Below, in pieces: positions 7,511 to 11,298 of a DNA stretch of 11,298 nt. The number at the start of each line of letters is the position of its first letter. Position 1 is the stretch's first letter. Below the pieces are notes generated by a model. It was not told where the DNA came from. It worked only from the letters and a program-made list of their open reading frames with translations, and searched no databases. The position numbers and the translations under genes are program-made. This DNA is from CAUPWF01 sp964367905. GTDB lineage: Bacteria > Bacillota > Clostridia > Lachnospirales > Lachnospiraceae. The DNA lies in NCBI GenBank assembly GCA_964367905.1, contig CAYIZP010000065.1, positions 1 through 11,298 of the forward strand, written 5' to 3'.

Positions 7511-7546
7511 ATGGTAAGGAAGATATCCACTATCTTCCCATGCCAT
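7511..7546. repeat. imperfect hairpin between convergent HPP gene and gene remnants
   Basis: A perfect 8-bp stem GGAAGATA/TATCTTCC (7518-7525 and 7531-7538, loop TCCAC) is flanked by a further ATGG/CCAT pair. It sits 22 bases after the HPP stop codon. No T-tract follows on either strand, so it is a poor intrinsic terminator, though it may mark the 3' end of the HPP transcript. Confidence 0.5.
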
Positions 7547-7573
7547 TTCAATTTGCACACTGCTTGCAGTAAT

Positions 7574-7630
7574 ACCTTCTCCACAGATTCTACCATGTAG
7601 ATTTATAAAATAACCACTGTAATCCCACCA
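7574..7630 (-). pseudogene. fragment of a PF06541-type putative ABC transporter permease
   Basis: One minus-strand frame reads 19 codons containing WWDYSGYFINLHGRIC, which I recognise as the most conserved block (WWDYSxxxxNLxGRIC) of the PF06541 putative ABC-transporter permease family. A stop codon lies just upstream in this frame, and the match ends after GEG, where the sequence becomes unrelated. The rest of the roughly 200-residue family protein is absent. It is therefore a scrap left by deletions, not a gene. The neighbouring 7635-7740 has an open minus-strand frame (HTPIEQEHKSKKFYDPILDF and onward) that I could not identify. Confidence 0.6.
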
Positions 7631-7732
7631 TTTTTACCGTTATTGGTTATCTCTAGCTTTTGTGTTCTATAGAGTGTTAATCCTAGAAAGTCTAAGATTG
7701 GATCGTAAAATTTCTTCGACTTGTGCTCTTGC

Positions 7733-8146
7733 TCAATCGGTGTATGCAGTCACCTTATAGGCATTGGAATAAAATAGTCCTGATAACCCCAATGTCGCAA
7801 CCACTAGTATATCCCATCCCAAGAAAGATAAATCAATTCGGAAACATTTCCATTTATTTCCATTCATCATTTTGCGCGATTGCGTAATTGCCTCCCTCGC
7901 CGAGAGCGTCGGATTCTCTGATAAAATATATGGAACTAGAAAATAGGAATAATGCTTGATGATTCCCCCCACACCAAATACCAATGACCATAAGATATGG
8001 TAGAAGCTTTTCACAAACATTACCTTAGACACGTGTCCCCATTCCTTGATATAAAATAAAATTTTCTGAAGTGAAACTTTTTTATACACTCTACTTTCAA
8101 GAAAAATTCTTCTAGAAATAACATGATACATATTTCCAATAAGAAA
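7733..8146 (-). pseudogene. C-terminal remnant of a DUF975 membrane protein
   Basis: The last 137 residues of the reading frame ending here resemble the C-terminal two thirds of DUF975 proteins. The recognisable blocks are SRRIFLESR, LWSLVFGVGGIIKHYSYFLVPYILSENP, EAITQSRKMMNGNKWK and IDLSFLGWDIL, with a closing FYSNAYKVTAYTD. The DUF975 N-terminus (usually a helix pair before a membrane segment) is missing and is replaced in frame by the membrane region of a surface protein. The frame then stops at TGA (7733-7735), where family members normally continue for a dozen or more residues. DUF975 proteins are multi-pass membrane proteins of unknown function. I read this as a deletion remnant rather than a designed fusion. 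Confidence 0.72.
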
Positions 8147-8567
8147 CCAAGCTAAGAATAGTGTAATTGCTCCTAACATCGGTACAATACTAAATACTCT
8201 ATACATACCTTTGCGCTTCAAACGACTCTCATCTTCTTCATTTTCACTCTTCATAGCCTTAGCTTTTGTTTTCTCATCTTCTTCCTCTTCATCCTTCTTT
8301 TTGTTCTTGAAGTATGTGATTAGAAGACAAACACTCATAAGACCTGTAACTACTGTAAGGATTAAGTCTAATAACGACCATGCTCCACCAAAACCTGCTA
8401 ATGGCACATCTGTTTCTTCAATTTCCACAGTCTCATCTGCTCCAGGTGCGGCTGCAAGTGGTGCATCCGCTTCTGGGATATCCATCGCCGCTGGCTCAGC
8501 TGGTGTTACTGGTGCTACTGGTGTAGCTGTAGCTGGTGTTGTTGTAGCTGGTGTTGTCGTTGTTGTT

Positions 8568-8621
8568 CCACCATCTGGAGTTGTTCCATCATCTGGAGTT
8601 GTTCCACCATCTGGAGTTGTT
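8568..8621 (-). repeat. three tandem 18-bp repeats encoding PDGGTT/PDDGTT
   Basis: On the plus strand, the unit CCACCATCTGGAGTTGTT occurs at 8568-8585, 8586-8603 (one mismatch) and 8604-8621. It encodes the Pro-Asp-Gly-Gly-Thr-Thr wall-spanning spacer of the surface protein. Next to it (about 8494-8567) is a degenerate Thr/Pro/Ala tract. Such arrays vary in copy number by slippage. Confidence 0.85.
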
Positions 8622-9676
8622 ACTACCAGTGTTCCTGGCTCATAGCTAATTGCATAGTTTGCTGTTACGTCATTTCCACTTGCATCTAAAATAGTAGCAT
8701 TAGCCGGCAAATAAGTAAGTCCTGCGACATTCAAATCTACACCCACTACTGTGTGTCCTGCTAATAATCCTCTATCTTGACCTAATTGCTCTACAGTATA
8801 ATCGTTTATTGCTGGTACTGATACATTCAAATCCAAACCAGAAATCACGATTGGACGTTGTGTAATTTCAACATTGACTGTTTTTGCTCCTACCGCCGAA
8901 CTTCCTGCTGTTGAACCTTCTGCCAACATCTTGAATAGCATCTCATACGCTCCTACATTTGCAGAAGTTGTATTACTATTTAAGAATGTTAAACTGTGTT
9001 CATCTAATGCAGATGAACGTTCTGGGAATCTTGCATCATTGCTTTCAATTGTAACACTTTCTCCATCATATACTTTTGTTGTATCAAATCCGTCATAATT
9101 TACCACATCAAATGCGGAGCGCGATGCACTTGGCAATAAAATGTAGTTCTTCTCTGAACTTGGTAGTGTAATCACTAATTCTGTATGATCCCCTTGATAG
9201 TAATCTGTCCCTGTTGGCGCTGGTGTCATTGCCATCATTGCCTCTGCATCAAGTGGTACAATTGCTGTTGACACTTGCCCTGTTGCATCTTGATTCGCTG
9301 CATATGGAAAGGTTGTAAAATTTCCTTGGCTGTACAGATTGCTTAGTGCCGATGAAATTGGAGTACCTACTGGAATGCCATTTACATAGGACAGACCTAC
9401 TCCCGTCTCATGTTGTGCTGGTTGTACTTGGATTAATGTAGCATCTCCCGCTGCTGTATAGTGACTATCAGCACGATATTGCAGTAATGGTTGTGGTAAC
9501 ATGGTTGCATTTACAACACCATTCTCCTCAACAACTTTTCCAGATGTTGTTACTGCTGTTACACTAAATCTAACAGAAATTGGGGCTGCCATATCTGACA
9601 GTGTAATAATTTGTCCATTTGAGCTGTCGCTTCTCCTTACATCAACAATATTCATCGCTTCCAATGCTGCTACATC

Positions 9677-10825
9677 CTAAGCATTTAATGTCACATCAAT
9701 CGATGAAGCTTGTGAAAAATCTGTTCCACCTAATGTTGTTAATTGTTTTAATATATATTCTTCTGTTACTTTTAATTCATTCTTTCCATCATAAATTTGA
9801 TATAATGGGTATTCTCTATCATATTCAGATGGTTGTTCGGCTTCTTTTTCCTCAATTGTTCCTGTTAGATTTAATGGTTCAGTATAATCACTATGAATAG
9901 ATAATTCTTCTTCTGTCCAAGTTTTTCCATATTGATCTACCCACTTGTATTCCACTTCAATTGTTTTTCCATCTGCATTTCTTATTGGTGATGGAATATG
10001 AGGCAAGTAGTTAACATTGAAATTTAATTTATCCAATGTTGAATTATACATTGTATAGTATGTTTCCGTTATCTGGTTTTCTGTTGGGACATAGAATCCA
10101 TTTGATTGCTTTTCAAATGTTTCGTATTCTAAATTTACAGGATAGCCAACAACTGGTTCAAACACTGCGTTTTCTTTATTGGCTAATAAATTTGTAAGCA
10201 GAGCACCGCTCCAGTAAAGCAGTGAATCACTTCCTGTTACGTTCGTTTTCCACCCAAGGAATACATTGCTACCATCTGCACTCATTGTTGGAGCTGTTCC
10301 TTGTGTTTCAGCTGTTTGTGGATCAATAAAGCTAGCTAATGGACTGTTCTTAAACCATGTCGAACTTCCTCTTTCCGCTTGAAACTTGTGTGTTGCTCCT
10401 TCCATATCTTCATATGTATAGTTATACATCTCTGTTTGAGCTCCAGCTTCATAAGAATAATCAATTGGTCTAGATCCGTTAATTCCAGGTATACTGTAAA
10501 AAATCTGCATTTGTTTTGTTACAACTTTTGAACTAACTGTCTCTGTTTGATTCATTGTATAGACAAGAGGGTTTTCAGATGAAGGTTGCGAATTTGCAAC
10601 ATACACAACTTTTAGCCCGTCAACATTGGAATTAAACGTTGTTGTTACTGTTAAACTCACTTTTCTCTTTCCTTCGCCTACATCTACACTTGAATTGACC
10701 TTCACATCGACTTTTGCAATTTCCTCATACTTTGCATTTACAGTAATGTCTTTTGTAATTGTTTCTTTTACATCAAACGCTGTAATTCTAATAATGCTTA
10801 ATTCTCCTGTGAGTTGTGACACCAT
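9677..10825 (-). pseudogene. 5' part of large cell-surface protein gene, truncated and amber-terminated
   Basis: This frame (up to 382 codons from ATG 10825) encodes beta-rich, Thr/Ser/Asn-rich, extracellular-type sequence with no signal peptide. An Ig-like or bacterial-surface unit is suggested by VDVKVNSSVDVGEGKRKVSLTVTTT (about 34-58), and NVFLGWKTN (about 188-196) resembles the FxGW of InlB-type repeats. No RBS precedes the first ATG, and the sequence begins mid-domain, so the secretion signal and true start appear lost. It ends at TAG (9677-9679). The downstream fragment continues in the same frame (GAT GTA GCA GCA TTG and onward) with a compatible composition. One nonsense change, for example CAG to TAG, therefore best explains the split. 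The original protein was probably a cell-wall adhesin-like polypeptide of more than 900 residues, and its ligand is unknown. Confidence 0.7.
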
Positions 10826-10840
10826 CTTTTTTACTTGCTT

Positions 10841-10875
10841 ATTATATCATTCTTATGGTCACGCTACGATCACGC
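10841..10875 (-). promoter_or_regulatory. orphan promoter with tandem 11-bp direct repeats (OmpR/PhoB-like operator)
   Basis: On the minus strand, GCGTGATCGTA (10865-10875) and GCGTGACCATA (10854-10864) are adjacent 11-bp repeats differing at two positions. They are followed after seven bases by a perfect TATAAT (10841-10846), and there is no good -35. Repeats at one-helical-turn spacing replacing the -35 are the usual layout for activation by OmpR/PhoB-family response regulators. Initiation would fall near 10834, only about nine bases before the first ATG of the truncated surface gene. The promoter may therefore have belonged to a different, deleted gene. Confidence 0.5.
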
Positions 10876-11108
10876 AAAATCTCTTTTTCACCTGTTTTTA
10901 ACAGATTTTTAGCTCCTTTTTAGTTCGAGTCTCAAAGCAATACATTTTTCGTTATTTACATGTGACCAAATCACCTTGTTTTTCTATCAGCACCACTTCA
11001 CTGTGACTAAATTTTCTCATCTATATGACCGCTTCGGGTATGCAACGAATGAAAGTTTTTCGAAATAAGATAGTTTTATAACTAAGATGCGGAAATATAC
11101 AGAAGTAC
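10876..11108. other. intergenic region without a convincing gene
   Basis: No gene of convincing length or RBS is seen. On the minus strand an AAGGAG (near 10916-10921) is not followed by a start codon at proper spacing. A 22-codon frame (MRKFSHSEVVLIEKQ and onward, about 10951-11019) lacks an RBS and is probably a coding relic. The 11-mers TGTGACCAAAT (10961-10971) and TGTGACTAAAT (11002-11012) repeat at a 41-base interval. A small CTGTTAAAAACAG dyad lies near 10899-10911. Confidence 0.4.
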
Positions 11109-11139
11109 AAAAAAAATAGCTTCCATAAACGGAAACTAT
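11109..11139 (-). terminator. rho-independent terminator of the tRNA cluster
   Basis: On the minus strand, a 9-bp stem ATAGTTTCC/GGAAGCTAT (11131-11139 and 11116-11124, one G-U pair, loop GTTTAT) is followed by a run of T (11109-11115). It begins ten bases after the 3' end of tRNA-Cys and ends the tRNA transcript. Confidence 0.9.
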
Positions 11140-11148
11140 CTCTTATTA

Positions 11149-11219
11149 AGGCGCCAACCAGATTTGAACTGGTGATCAGGGTGTTGCAGACCCATGCCTT
11201 ACCACTTGGCTATGGCGCC
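11149..11219 (-). tRNA. tRNA-Cys (anticodon GCA)
   Basis: The 71-base cloverleaf is complete. The acceptor GGCGCCA pairs with TGGCGCC, and the anticodon stem TGGGT/ACCCT encloses loop CTGCAAC with anticodon GCA (11185-11187). The T arm is ACCAG-TTCAAAT-CTGGT. The discriminator base is U, as expected for tRNA-Cys. CCA is not encoded and must be added after transcription. Confidence 0.96.
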
Positions 11220-11245
11220 ATATATAGTGTATTAAAATTTTTAAA

Positions 11246-11298
11246 TGACTCCTACGGGAATCGAACCCGTGTTACCGCCGTGAAAGGGCGGTGTCTTG
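11246..11298 (-). tRNA. tRNA-Glu (anticodon UUC), partial at window edge
   Basis: The 3' 53 bases are present. The anticodon arm CCGCC-CTTTCAC-GGCGG has anticodon TTC (11282-11284). The variable region, T arm ACGGG-TTCGAAT-CCCGT, acceptor strand AGGAGTC and discriminator A follow. The 5' acceptor strand and most of the D arm lie beyond the right edge. It is separated from tRNA-Cys by 26 bases and is co-transcribed with it. No CCA is encoded. Confidence 0.93.

Larger units (their letters stand above)
7733..9664 (-). pseudogene. 3' part of MBG-like cell-surface protein gene, fused to DUF975 remnant
   Basis: The frame (643 codons from ATG 9664) has extracellular beta-rich segments (about 1-345), including two MBG/YDG-like units: TTKVYDGESVTIES to ITQRPIVI (195-274) and GLDLNVSVPAINDYTVEQ to ISYEPGTLVVT (276-349). 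A Thr/Pro/Gly-rich spacer with PDGGTT repeats follows (350-395). Next come a membrane segment (428-452), a charged cytoplasmic stretch KNKKKDEEEEDEK, and a second hydrophobic segment beginning RKGMYRVFSIVPMLGAI (485-500). This paired C-terminus is typical of Lachnospiraceae surface proteins, but at about residue 503-507 it switches to DUF975 sequence. No RBS precedes ATG 9664. The same frame continues upstream across a single TAG (9677-9679) into the next fragment, so this is not a free-standing gene. Confidence 0.72.

Noticed and set aside
7273..7596. 107-codon minus-strand frame overlapping the HPP gene
   Set aside because: Mostly antisense to the HPP coding region, with no family resemblance. 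The permease motif in this area is in a different frame.
8211..8645. 144-codon plus-strand frame rich in Ser, Gly and Val
   Set aside because: Antisense shadow of the acidic tail and Thr/Pro spacer of the surface protein; its low complexity mirrors the codons of that region.
9677..9679. TAG as pyrrolysine or programmed read-through
   Set aside because: No stem-loop or pyrrolysine context is evident, and the gene is damaged at both ends, so a simple nonsense mutation is likelier.
10951..11019. 22-codon minus-strand frame MRKFSHSEVVLIEKQ... as a small gene
   Set aside because: No RBS, not preceded by a clear promoter, and no recognisable family; it could be a relic.
1..11298. CRISPR arrays, insertion sequences, integrases or replication origins
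   Set aside because: No regularly spaced repeats, transposase or integrase motifs, or terminal inverted repeats were found on reading both strands.

Overview
The window looks like chromosomal DNA of a low-GC Gram-positive bacterium, most likely a clostridium of the Lachnospiraceae. The supporting signs are AAGGAG-type ribosome binding sites, sigma-A promoters with extended -10 elements, a large inverting glycoside phosphorylase, a surface protein whose C-terminus is of a type I associate with this family, DUF975 and PF06541-type remnants, and tRNA genes without an encoded CCA. Identification is by motif memory only; no database search was possible.

Layout. Positions 1-3129 (-) hold a complete phosphorylase of the GH94/GH149/GH161 clan, probably acting on beta-glucan oligosaccharides. 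After a strong terminator (3246-3300) come the SPFH-family genes hflC (3359-4228, -) and hflK (4253-5401, -), read as an hflK-hflC operon. The 334-base leader region of hflK (5402-5735) contains an excellent promoter (5667-5695), an RNA matching the yybP-ykoY manganese riboswitch (5514-5614) and an intrinsic terminator (5481-5523) whose 5' arm contains the 3' half of riboswitch stem P1. This geometry predicts a Mn2+-induced ON switch for hflKC and is the most interesting observation here.

Upstream lies a stand-alone polysaccharide pyruvyl transferase gene (5736-6827, -; the start is moved inward on promoter and RBS evidence). It is divergent from a small HPP-family membrane protein gene (7007-7489, +). 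Both have recognisable promoters.

From 7490 to about 10875 the minus strand is a gene graveyard. It holds a short PF06541-type permease scrap (WWDYSGYF motif), the C-terminal part of a DUF975 membrane protein fused in frame to the C-terminal membrane region of a large MBG-like surface protein, an in-frame amber codon that splits that surface protein, and a 5' end lacking a signal peptide and RBS. Just upstream is an orphan promoter with two tandem 11-bp repeats, resembling an OmpR/PhoB-type operator, which may have belonged to another gene. The right edge carries tRNA-Cys(GCA) and a partial tRNA-Glu(UUC) with their terminator (11109-11139).

Apart from hflK-hflC and the two tRNAs, the genes do not form one pathway. 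They look like independent single-gene units beside a decayed cell-surface locus.
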